A stretch of DNA of 64,000 nt, taken from positions 186,001 through 250,000 of the forward strand of contig NZ_VBSB01000015.1 in NCBI RefSeq assembly GCF_013337765.1, written 5' to 3'. The notes below the pieces were generated by a model that ran no database searches, was not told the origin of the DNA, and saw only the letters and a program-made list of their open reading frames with translations. Shown here piece by piece: positions 7,952-14,977 of the stretch (its first letter is position 1; each line of letters opens with the position of its first letter). The position numbers and the translations under genes were made by a program. This stretch comes from Mycolicibacterium sphagni (lineage in GTDB: Bacteria; Actinomycetota; Actinomycetes; Mycobacteriales; Mycobacteriaceae).

Positions 7952-9172
7952 ATGGACTTGCGGTCAGAGGTGGTGGTCGTCGGGGCCGGACCAGCGGGTT
8001 CGGCGGCAGCCGCCTGGGCAGCGCGGCGCGGCCACGAGGTGCTGGTCATCGACGCCGCCGAATTTCCCCGAGACAAGCCCTGCGGCGACGGGCTGACCCC
8101 GCGCGCGGTGCTGGAGCTGCAGCGCCTCGGACTCGGTGACTGGCTCGACGGCCACATCCGCCATCACGGGCTGCGGCTGTCAGGGTTCGGCGCCGACGTC
8201 GAGGTGCCCTGGCCCGGACCGTCGTTCCCGTCTGGCGGCTCGGCGGTGCCCCGCACCGAACTCGACGACCGGATCCGCAAAGTCGCCGCGGACGCCGGGG
8301 CTTCGATGCTGCTCGGCGTGAAAGCCGTTGACGTGTCGGTTGATTCACGCGGGCTGGTGGACGCGGTGATCCTGGCCGACGGGTCGCGCGTGACGTGCCG
8401 CTGGGTGATCGTGGCCGACGGGGCGCGCTCCCCGTTCGGTCGGGTGCTGGGCCGGCAGTGGCACCAGGAGACCGTCTACGGGCTGGCCGTGCGCGGGTAT
8501 CTGGCCTCGCCGCGGGCCTCGGAGCCGTGGATCTCCTCGGATCTGGAGCTGCGTTCAGTCGACGGGCAGGTGCTACCCGGTTACGGCTGGATCTTCCCGC
8601 TCGGCAACGGCGAGGTGAACATCGGCGTCGGCGCGCTGGCCACCGCGAAGCGGCCCGCCGATGTGGCGTTGCGGCCGCTGATCAAGCACTACACCGACCT
8701 CAAACGGGAGTCGTGGGGCTTCGAGGGCGCGCCGCGCGCCGTGTCCTCGGCACTGTTGCCGATGGGCGGGGCGGTCTCCGGGGTCGCCGGACCGAACTGG
8801 GTGCTCATCGGGGACGCCGCCGCGTGTGTGAACCCGCTCAACGGCGAGGGCATCGACTACGGGCTGGAGACCGCGCGGCTGGCCGCCGAGATGCTGGGCT
8901 CCGGGGACTTGTCATTGGCGTGGCCTTCGGTTCTGCAAGCGCACTACGGCCGGGGCTTCTCGGTGGCCCGCCGGCTGGGACTCCTGCTGACACTGCCGCG
9001 GTTCCTGCCGCTCACCGGCCCAATTGCCATGCGCTCGAAGGCGATGATGGGCGTCGCCGTTCGAGTGATGGGCAACTTGGTGACCGACGACGACGCCGAC
9101 CTGGTGGCGCGGGCGTGGCGGGTGGCGGGGCGGGGTTCGCGAGCCCTGGACCGTCGTAAGCCGTTCACCTGA
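7952..9172 (+). CDS. menJ: Menaquinone reductase MenJ
   Basis: FAD-dependent geranylgeranyl-reductase-type enzyme. The M. tuberculosis orthologue (Rv0561c) saturates one isoprene unit of MK-9 to give MK-9(II-H2). The 406 aa protein carries the dinucleotide motif VVVGAGPAGSAAAAWAA (residues 8-24), the CGDGLTPRAV segment near residue 46 typical of this family, and the second FAD motif IGDAAACVNPLNGEGIDYG near residue 290. It is divergent from the polyprenyl synthase gene. Downstream the gene order leaves the conserved menaquinone path and an accessory block begins. Confidence 0.93.
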   Translation: MDLRSEVVVVGAGPAGSAAAAWAARRGHEVLVIDAAEFPRDKPCGDGLTPRAVLELQRLGLGDWLDGHIRHHGLRLSGFGADVEVPWPGPSFPSGGSAVPRTELDDRIRKVAADAGASMLLGVKAVDVSVDSRGLVDAVILADGSRVTCRWVIVADGARSPFGRVLGRQWHQETVYGLAVRGYLASPRASEPWISSDLELRSVDGQVLPGYGWIFPLGNGEVNIGVGALATAKRPADVALRPLIKHYTDLKRESWGFEGAPRAVSSALLPMGGAVSGVAGPNWVLIGDAAACVNPLNGEGIDYGLETARLAAEMLGSGDLSLAWPSVLQAHYGRGFSVARRLGLLLTLPRFLPLTGPIAMRSKAMMGVAVRVMGNLVTDDDADLVARAWRVAGRGSRALDRRKPFT

Positions 9173-9179
9173 GCATCAA

Positions 9180-9704
9180 CTACTGGACAAGCGAACCCTC
9201 TTCCGGCACCCCTCGGCGACTACGACGAGATGCGCTCGCCTGCAACGCATCACCCAGCGTCCATATCGCCGCCCCCAGCAGCGCAATGTCTTTGACGAGA
9301 AACCCTCCGGTGTCAGTCAGCAACGGGGTCCCACTCGTGTGGTCGACGACACCCGGGGTCGTGAAGAGAAAACTCACCGTTGACAGAAACAACACGATCG
9401 CAAGGACGCTGCCGACAGCGGACAACCGTGGGAATACGGGCGCGCCGGCGATCAGCACTGCAGCGACGATTTCGATGACACCAATCGCATTTGAAATTGT
9501 TTGGACACTTAATATTTGGTAGATCCACCCCATCAGAGGCTGATTTGCTACGAGCGGCATGATGGCCTGGGCTTCTGCAGTTGTGAATTTTGCGATGCCG
9601 ATCCAAAGGATCGGCACAACCACGCCATAACGGATGACCAGGCCGCCCCAGCGGGTGAGCTTCGTCCCGAGCGGACTTGGCTCGATCTGGTGGTCGATTG
9701 ACAT
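9180..9704 (-). CDS. DUF417 (YkgB/RclC-type) membrane protein
   Basis: A 174 aa protein with four predicted membrane segments (about residues 22-40, 66-86, 95-115, 137-155). Motifs such as VVPILWIGIAKFT, GWIYQILSVQ, PRLSAVGSVLA and GGFLVKDIALLGA match the DUF417 family. In E. coli the member RclC belongs to the reactive-chlorine resistance operon. Parts of the gene, for example around 9488-9520, are much richer in A/T than neighbouring genes, hinting at recent acquisition. It is divergent from the AhpD-like gene, and a CTGTAC-N6-GTACGG operator candidate lies 48 bases before its start. It converges with menJ 7 bases apart. Confidence 0.85.
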   Translation of the reverse strand: MSIDHQIEPSPLGTKLTRWGGLVIRYGVVVPILWIGIAKFTTAEAQAIMPLVANQPLMGWIYQILSVQTISNAIGVIEIVAAVLIAGAPVFPRLSAVGSVLAIVLFLSTVSFLFTTPGVVDHTSGTPLLTDTGGFLVKDIALLGAAIWTLGDALQASASRRSRRGVPEEGSLVQ

Positions 9705-9751
9705 GTGCGTACTCCATTCCTGTCGTCACGACCACCCCTGGTCGACATTCT

Positions 9752-9769
9752 CTGTACCATACAGTACGG
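9752..9769. promoter_or_regulatory. TetR-type operator candidate 1 (CTGTACCATACAGTACGG)
   Basis: An 18-base imperfect inverted repeat, CTGTAC-N6-GTACGG, in the divergent space between the DUF417 gene and the AhpD-like gene. It shares the core GTACC-ANNN-AGTAC with sites at 11338 and 13592. The likely ligand is the TetR regulator encoded at 10532. Binding is inferred, not shown. Confidence 0.6.
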
Positions 9770-9850
9770 TTTGAAAGCGTCAGTGCTCCACCGAAGTTGG
9801 ACGACGAGACGGCCAAGACCCTCAACGTCGTGGCCGAAAGGGGAAACCAG

Positions 9851-10414
9851 ATGTCGCGCATTTCCATCGTCGAAGTTGCTTCGGCTAACCCCGAGCAGTT
9901 AGAGGCGCGGGCGGCGATCAAGAAAGCGTGGGGGCGGGTTCCGAACATCGGCGAGGTGATCGCGTTGTCACTCCCGCTGACGCGCGCAATCCTGGATTTC
10001 GATGACGCGTTGGGCGCCGGTACCTTTCGCGACGACTCCGCCGAGCTCTTGGCCATCGCAGTGTCCGAACAGAACAGGTGCGCCTATTGCTTGTCGGCAC
10101 ACAGCGCAGCCGGTCGAGCCGCGGGCGTCGCCTCGGCAGACGTAGCCACCGCCCGCACCGGTTCGGTCACCGACCCAAAGATGACAGCGGCATTGACATT
10201 TGCTCAAGGAGTGGTCCGCGGTCGGGGTCACGTCACCGACGATGCGCTCGCAGCGGTGCGGGAAGCCGGGTGGTCCGACGTAGATATCGTCGAGATCGTC
10301 GGCCATGTCATCGCCACGACACTGAGCAACTATCTGCACCATCTGAGCAATGTGCCGATCGATTACCCCCTCGTGACGTTTGCACATGACGCGGATCAGT
10401 CACGGGAGCGGTAA
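9851..10414 (+). CDS. AhpD-like/carboxymuconolactone decarboxylase-family protein
   Basis: A 187 aa protein of the alkylhydroperoxidase AhpD-like superfamily. The active-site signature E-X3-C-X2-C-X3-H is seen in SEQNRCAYCLSAHS at about residues 78-91, so a thiol-based peroxide or electrophile role is likely. The N-terminal EARAAIKKAWGRVPNIGEV segment is typical of the peroxidase-related subfamily. The start is set by AAAGGGG at 9837-9843, 7 bases before ATG. Operator candidate 1 lies 81 bases upstream of this start. A TetR regulator and a peroxiredoxin-like gene follow on the same strand. Confidence 0.87.
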   Translation: MSRISIVEVASANPEQLEARAAIKKAWGRVPNIGEVIALSLPLTRAILDFDDALGAGTFRDDSAELLAIAVSEQNRCAYCLSAHSAAGRAAGVASADVATARTGSVTDPKMTAALTFAQGVVRGRGHVTDDALAAVREAGWSDVDIVEIVGHVIATTLSNYLHHLSNVPIDYPLVTFAHDADQSRER

Positions 10415-10531
10415 CCGCTGCCAGCACAAAATAGGCCTGGAATCGCGGTGCCGCGACGTGCACCTGGCCCGCGGCCTCGGCGCAGGCTCCCCAGCGGCCG
10501 AAAAACACAAACCGCGCGATATTGTGAGCCG

Positions 10532-11164
10532 ATGTCACAGGGGAGCCACTCGGAAAACCCCAAGCTGCCCGCCACGCAACGCGGGCGCCGCAGTCGCGCG
10601 GCGATTGTCGACGCGGCCGCTTCGATGATCTATCAGCGTGGCGTCGGAGCGACCAGCCTCGATGACGTGTTGGCCGAGGCGGGGTGCGGGAAATCCCAGC
10701 TATATCACTATTTCGACGGCAAGTCCGACCTAGTACAGGCGGTCATAGAACGCCAACTCGAGATGATTCTGGCCGCGCAGCCCGAGATCGAGCTAGTGGA
10801 CTCCTGGGCAGGTCTTCGACGATGGGCTGACCAGATCATCGCAGCACATAGCGTGCCGGGCGGCCCCTTCGCCTGCCCCCTCGGGTCGATAGCGGCCGAG
10901 TTGAAGAATGATGCCGCATTCGTCCCGAGTCTTGACAGGGCGTTCAGCCGGTGGGAGCAATTCCTATCCGACGGCCTCCAGAAGATGCACGACCGCGGGC
11001 AGCTACGTCGGAGTGCGCAGCCCCAACGGCTCGCGCGGTCGCTGATGGCCGCGCTACAGGGCGGAATGCTCCTGGCCCGCATCCATGGTGATGTCAAGAT
11101 TCTCCAAGACTCCGTCGACAGTGCTCTGGCCGGCGTGCGCAGCAAGGCTGCACCGAAGCACTGA
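10532..11164 (+). CDS. TetR/AcrR-family regulator of the accessory redox block
   Basis: A 210 aa transcriptional regulator. The N-terminal DNA-binding domain (about residues 18-64) has RAAIVDAAASMIYQRGVGAT, SLDDVLAEAGCGKSQLYHYF and DGKSDLV, the standard TetR helix-turn-helix pattern. The C-terminal ligand-binding part has a SVPGGPFACPLGSIAAEL segment also seen in TetR proteins that respond to electrophiles or quinones. ATG at 10532 is preferred because the domain begins soon after it. It sits between the AhpD-like and peroxiredoxin-like genes. Three matching operator-like repeats nearby are its most likely targets; no copy was found directly before its own start. Confidence 0.88.
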   Translation: MSQGSHSENPKLPATQRGRRSRAAIVDAAASMIYQRGVGATSLDDVLAEAGCGKSQLYHYFDGKSDLVQAVIERQLEMILAAQPEIELVDSWAGLRRWADQIIAAHSVPGGPFACPLGSIAAELKNDAAFVPSLDRAFSRWEQFLSDGLQKMHDRGQLRRSAQPQRLARSLMAALQGGMLLARIHGDVKILQDSVDSALAGVRSKAAPKH

Positions 11165-11198
11165 GCCGCCAAGTCGTGCCGGTCACTTGGTTGGGCGA

Positions 11199-11220
11199 TT
11201 GCAGTTGCAGTTGCAGTTGC
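11199..11220 (+). repeat. Short tandem repeat (TTGCAG)n
   Basis: About 3.7 copies of the hexamer TTGCAG in the 236-base space after the TetR gene. It is too short to have obvious function but could vary in copy number between strains. Confidence 0.7.
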
Positions 11221-11337
11221 CCCGAGAATTGTCGGCCCGCCCGTGTCCGCGTTGAGGATTGGCGAGTTCTCCTGGGGGCGTAGCCGAATGTGCTATGGCC
11301 GGCTTCACAGCAGGGAATGGGCCCGCAGCCCGGCTAG

Positions 11338-11355
11338 CTGTACCATCTAGTACAG
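11338..11355. promoter_or_regulatory. TetR-type operator candidate 2 (CTGTACCATCTAGTACAG)
   Basis: A perfect inverted repeat with 6-base arms, CTGTAC-N6-GTACAG, ending 45 bases before the ATG of the peroxiredoxin-like gene. It is the best of the three copies of this motif in the block (others at 9752 and 13592) and overlaps the expected promoter area. Confidence 0.65.
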
Positions 11356-11400
11356 ACAGCGGCGGCCGATCAGCGCCACCTCGGACCAGAGAAGAGCCCT

Positions 11401-11940
11401 ATGCCTATCGATGTTGGTTCCGCCTTCCCCGTCGACGTCGTCGTGCAGGCGCCGCGGGGGCCGGTCAGTATTGGCAAGTTGGCCGGAACCGGTCCACTCA
11501 TCGTGGCATTTCACCGGATGTGGTGCCCCTTCTGTCAGCAGGCGGCCCGGGAACTGCTCGCGGCCAAGGCCCAATTCGATGCGCTCGGGGCAAAGGTCGT
11601 GATCGTCTACCGCGAAAACGCAGACACCGTCCAGCGTTCCTGCGCTGAACGCGGCATATCCTTCGATTGCCTCAGCGACAGCGAACGCAAACTCGAACAG
11701 GCGGCCGACGTCGAGAGATTCTCGCTGCGTCGCTATCTGTCCTTCTCCCCCGCCAAAGCGGTGAGGGCGCTGCGCTCGGGCAGCCGTATCGGTGCGGGTG
11801 CGGATTTCCTTCAAGGCAGAGGCACGTTCGTTATCGATCGAACCGGCAGGGTTGCCTACGCGCACCGCGGTGTAAACGCCGCAGACATCCCTTCGATCGG
11901 TGAGATTCTTGACGCGGTACGGGCTCTCACCGAAGGCTGA
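11401..11940 (+). CDS. Peroxiredoxin-like (AhpC/TSA) thiol oxidoreductase
   Basis: A 179 aa thioredoxin-fold protein of the AhpC/TSA type. The reactive CPFC motif is in FHRMWCPFCQQAARELL at about residues 37-53. The following VVIVYRENADTVQ and the late GRGTFVIDRTGRVAYAHRG strands match redoxin-family proteins. There is no signal peptide, so it should act in the cytoplasm, probably reducing peroxides or mixed disulfides. A perfect CTGTAC-N6-GTACAG site lies just upstream, linking it to the TetR gene before it. The natural reductant is unknown; no dedicated thioredoxin reductase is nearby. Confidence 0.87.
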   Translation: MPIDVGSAFPVDVVVQAPRGPVSIGKLAGTGPLIVAFHRMWCPFCQQAARELLAAKAQFDALGAKVVIVYRENADTVQRSCAERGISFDCLSDSERKLEQAADVERFSLRRYLSFSPAKAVRALRSGSRIGAGADFLQGRGTFVIDRTGRVAYAHRGVNAADIPSIGEILDAVRALTEG

Positions 11941-12140
11941 GCCACCAAAGACCCCAAGCCGAATCCGACATTCTCCCAACGTACGAGACGTGAGGTTGAT
12001 ATGGATGTTCCACGAACGCCAGTCCAGTCCCTCAGTAACCTGCCGGACTTCCCCTTCGGGCCCCATTACGTCGACCCGAATCGTTTCACGCGGGGTCGTC
12101 GCGGCCAATACGGTCCTGCCAACGGGCCAACGGCGTTTGG

Positions 12141-13535
12141 GTGAGGCAGTTGCGACGTGGCAGCGATACAGCCAGGAGACACCGGACCGCCACCAATCGG
12201 CGGCCGTTGGCGGCAGTCGTCGCAGGCGCCACGCTGGTGGTTGCGGCATTTGTCATACCCACGCTGCATCTGGGCACAGTGACACCCCTGCGACAGCGCG
12301 GCGAACGAGCCGGAGTGGCCGACGCAGCGCCGATCTTCGGCTGGTGGGACGCCCACATCGGCTGGGGGACAATGCCGGCGATCGCCATTGGTGCGTTCGG
12401 CGTCGCGTGGGCCCCGGCGCAGGCCCGGCGTCTTCCGTGGCGCCATCTGCTCGTCGCCACGTGGGCCACTTCAGCGGCTTGGGCTGTCTCTCTCGCATTG
12501 ATCGATGGCTGGCGCAGGGGATTTGTGGACCGGTTGGCAGACCCGAATGAATACCTGTACCAGGTGCCATCCATCACCGACATACCCGCTGCTCTCCGGT
12601 CCTTCGTGCGCCGAATTCCGGACTTTCAGGGCGACTCTTGGGTCACGCATGTTGCGGGCCATCCGCCTGGCGCTCTCCTCACATTCGTGTGGCTTGACCG
12701 GCTCGGACTCGGCGGCGGCCTGCCGGCGGGGATCCTGGTGGTATTCGCCGGCTCCAGCGCTGCCGCGGCGGTAGTCATTACTGTCCGCACGGTCCACGAT
12801 GAAGTCACCGCCCGCCGGGCGGCCCCTTTTCTGGCCCTGGCCCCCACAGCGATTTGGGTTGCGGTCTCCGCCGACGGTTATTTCATGGCAATCGCGGCGT
12901 GGGGCATCGCTTTGCTCGCACTCTCAATCCGCCGCTCCGGTCGGCCGGGATGGGTCTTGGCCGCGTCCTCCGGCCTGTTGCTCGGGTGGGCGGTGATGCT
13001 CAGTTACGGATTGGTTTTGGCCAGCCTCATAGCACTGCCCGTTGTGCTCACCGCGGCAAACCGCGCCACCGCGCTGCGCAGAGCCGCACTTGCCGCGGCG
13101 ACAGCGGTCGCGGTCGTCGGGATCTTCGACCTGCACGGATTTTGGTGGGTTGACGGATATCATGCTGTACAGCAGCGATATTGGCAGGGAATAGCCCATG
13201 ACAGGCCCATTCAATACTGGAGCTGGGCGAACCTTGCCTCGATAATTTGCGCGATCGGATTCGGCAGCGTAGCGGGTATCGGCCAAGCACTCGACGCCTC
13301 GGCTCTGCGTCGAAGACGCGGATTGAACTTGCTGGTTGTCGGCTCACTTGCCGCGATCGCGGTCGCCGATGTGAGCCTGCTCAGCAAGGCCGAGACCGAG
13401 CGGATTTGGCTCCCGTTCGCCCTCTGGATGACGGCAGCGCCCGCGTTACTGCCGCCGCGATCGCAGCGGTGGTGGCTGGCCGTCAACGTCATTGGGGCAT
13501 TACTGATCAACCACGTGATCTTCACGAACTGGTGA
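12141..13535 (+). CDS. Polytopic membrane protein, second copy of the Rv0541c-type family
   Basis: A 464 aa protein with about ten hydrophobic segments. It is clearly paralogous to the gene at 41872: shared stretches include APIFGWWDAH, HPPGALLTFVWLD, VAVSADGYF, QQRYWQGIA, QYWSWANLAS, LSKAETERIWLPF and the C-terminal NHVI-TNW. The short HPPG motif after an extracytoplasmic loop resembles GT-C glycosyltransferases, but that is a weak hint. GTG at 12141 adds about 15 basic residues relative to the paralogue; TTG at 12150 is possible. It lies in the accessory block, while the 41872 copy sits where the M. tuberculosis orthologue is. Function unknown. Confidence 0.82.
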   Translation: MRQLRRGSDTARRHRTATNRRPLAAVVAGATLVVAAFVIPTLHLGTVTPLRQRGERAGVADAAPIFGWWDAHIGWGTMPAIAIGAFGVAWAPAQARRLPWRHLLVATWATSAAWAVSLALIDGWRRGFVDRLADPNEYLYQVPSITDIPAALRSFVRRIPDFQGDSWVTHVAGHPPGALLTFVWLDRLGLGGGLPAGILVVFAGSSAAAAVVITVRTVHDEVTARRAAPFLALAPTAIWVAVSADGYFMAIAAWGIALLALSIRRSGRPGWVLAASSGLLLGWAVMLSYGLVLASLIALPVVLTAANRATALRRAALAAATAVAVVGIFDLHGFWWVDGYHAVQQRYWQGIAHDRPIQYWSWANLASIICAIGFGSVAGIGQALDASALRRRRGLNLLVVGSLAAIAVADVSLLSKAETERIWLPFALWMTAAPALLPPRSQRWWLAVNVIGALLINHVIFTNW

Positions 13536-13591
13536 TTATGCTTTGGGGGAAACGCGAATTGCGGCACGCATCCAGCACGCCTGCACACAAA

Positions 13592-13609
13592 TCGTACCGA
13601 ATAGTACAG
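13592..13609. promoter_or_regulatory. TetR-type operator candidate 3 (TCGTACCGAATAGTACAG)
   Basis: A third copy of the GTACC-N4-AGTAC core, with arms TCGTAC and GTACAG, in the space between the membrane protein gene and the kinase fragment, 117 bases before the GTG at 13727. It extends the proposed TetR regulon to the right end of the block. Confidence 0.5.
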
Positions 13610-13726
13610 TATGTTCGCACTACTGGCGGCCGGCGTGCATTCGCATGTACGGCAATTTCTGACGACTCGATCACATCGCGCGACTCACGTACGCGCACGC
13701 CGGGCGGGCTGGGCTAGCGTGATGCC

Positions 13727-14221
13727 GTGAACACGTCGGCCAAAGGGGTCCTCTCGCAGCACGTCCGCTCGTCTCCCTCGACAAGCAGGAGAGCCGTTCC
13801 AGTTCTAGGTCCCCTCGCAGTCAGCCTGTCCAACTTGCGATCTCGCCGCAGGCGCGTGGACACCCCGGTCAGCAACACCGAGAGTCCCGCGGACCAATCG
13901 AGGCATCAGCTGGTGGCGTTCGTCAGCCACGATCTATGGACGCCGCTTGCGAACATTCGGATGCTGGCCGAGGAAATCGCGGCCGACTCGGAGAACGCCA
14001 TCGACGCGCGAAGTAGAGCCAGACATATTGAGCAGGAGTCGATCCGGATGTCCGACGCGGTGGCGGCGGTCCTTCAGATCTTGCGGGTCGACACCGGTGG
14101 GGCCACGCCCGGTAATGGGCACGCGGCACCGGATGGGTCCGTTGATTCAGCAACACTGCGGCCAAGGATTGCCGATGTCCAGGCTGGCGAGCACACCGCA
14201 ACTCGAGCTGGCCAGCGCTGA
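13727..14221 (+). pseudogene. Histidine-kinase fragment: HisKA domain without ATPase domain
   Basis: A 164 aa frame whose centre (about residues 62-125) is a dimerisation/phosphoacceptor domain: HQLVAFVSHDLWTPLANIRM with the phosphoacceptor His, then ARHIEQESIRMSDAV. The same region of the intact kinase at 47476 reads QLVAFVSHDLRTPLAGIQA and AKHIEHESVRLSEMV, so this is a diverged copy. The membrane segment in front and the N, G1 and G2 boxes behind are absent; after residue 125 the sequence becomes low-complexity and stops. It may be a decayed gene or a small phosphotransfer/decoy protein. Arg to Trp in the H-box (HDLWTP) is unusual. Confidence 0.65.
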
Positions 14222-14310
14222 TTGGAAGATTGCGCACTCGACTTCGCACGACCACTTTGTATCCACCTGTTCGGCCACCCGCCAGCTGGCCCTGATCCGG
14301 CGCGAGCCCG

Positions 14311-14904
14311 TTAGTTGATCGTCGACAGTCCCGACCGCAGCAGGTCCAGGCTTTCGGCGCTGACCTGCGACAGATCGCCCTCGCACTTGTCGCGGGCCCA
14401 TTTCTCGAGTGCGACGATCAGCGCTGCGGCCACCGTCGCGCCGGCCACGTCGGCGGCCAGATCGACGTTGGGCCCGCGGCGGTACCGGTCGCGGACGAAG
14501 TCCGTGATGACCGCCGCAAAGGACGCCTGCACCAGCCGGATGTGCCCGGCGGCGCGCTCGCCGTCGATCAGGGTGGTGCGGGCCAGCGCGGCCTGCCGCA
14601 CCACCTCGACGTCGTGCGGGAAGCTGCCCATCGCCGCCAGCACAGCGTCGATCAGAGGCTCATGGACCGGCCTGCGGGCTAGCGCCTCCTCGAACCACTC
14701 GAAATGTGTTTCGTAGTCGGCGAACAGCACCGCTTCCTTGGTGGGGAAATGCCGGAAGAACGTGCGCTCGGTGACCCCGGCCTCCTCGGCCAGCTCGGTG
14801 ACGGTGACGTTGGCGAACCCGTCCCGGGCGAACCGGTCGAACGCGACCCGGCGCAATGCGTCGCGGGTGGAGCGTCGGCGCTGGTTGTGCAGGTTGCCGG
14901 ACAT
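14311..14904 (-). CDS. TetR-family regulator
   Basis: A 197 aa regulator with the DNA-binding helices in DALRRVAFDRFARDGFANV, TVTELAEEAGVTERTFFRHF and PTKEAVLF (about residues 14-60). The TERTFFRHFPTKE form is typical of mycobacterial TetR proteins acting next to oxidoreductases. ATG at 14904 is chosen; GTG at 14910 is 6 bases further out. It is divergent from the FAD oxidoreductase at 14978, with a perfect 12-base palindrome between them, so it most likely controls that gene and itself. Confidence 0.88.
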   Translation of the reverse strand: MSGNLHNQRRRSTRDALRRVAFDRFARDGFANVTVTELAEEAGVTERTFFRHFPTKEAVLFADYETHFEWFEEALARRPVHEPLIDAVLAAMGSFPHDVEVVRQAALARTTLIDGERAAGHIRLVQASFAAVITDFVRDRYRRGPNVDLAADVAGATVAAALIVALEKWARDKCEGDLSQVSAESLDLLRSGLSTIN

Positions 14905-14951
14905 GGTCACCTAATCCAAATGACAAATTTGACAAAACATGGCGTAATTGC

Positions 14952-14963
14952 GTCAGTACTGAC
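14952..14963. promoter_or_regulatory. Palindromic operator candidate GTCAGTACTGAC
   Basis: A perfect 12-base palindrome in the 73-base space between the divergent TetR gene and the FAD oxidoreductase gene, 14 bases before the latter's ATG. Two TGACAAA elements lie next to it at 14920-14936. Position and symmetry fit an autoregulatory TetR operator. Confidence 0.55.
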
Positions 14964-14977
14964 ATAAAGTACGCCGC

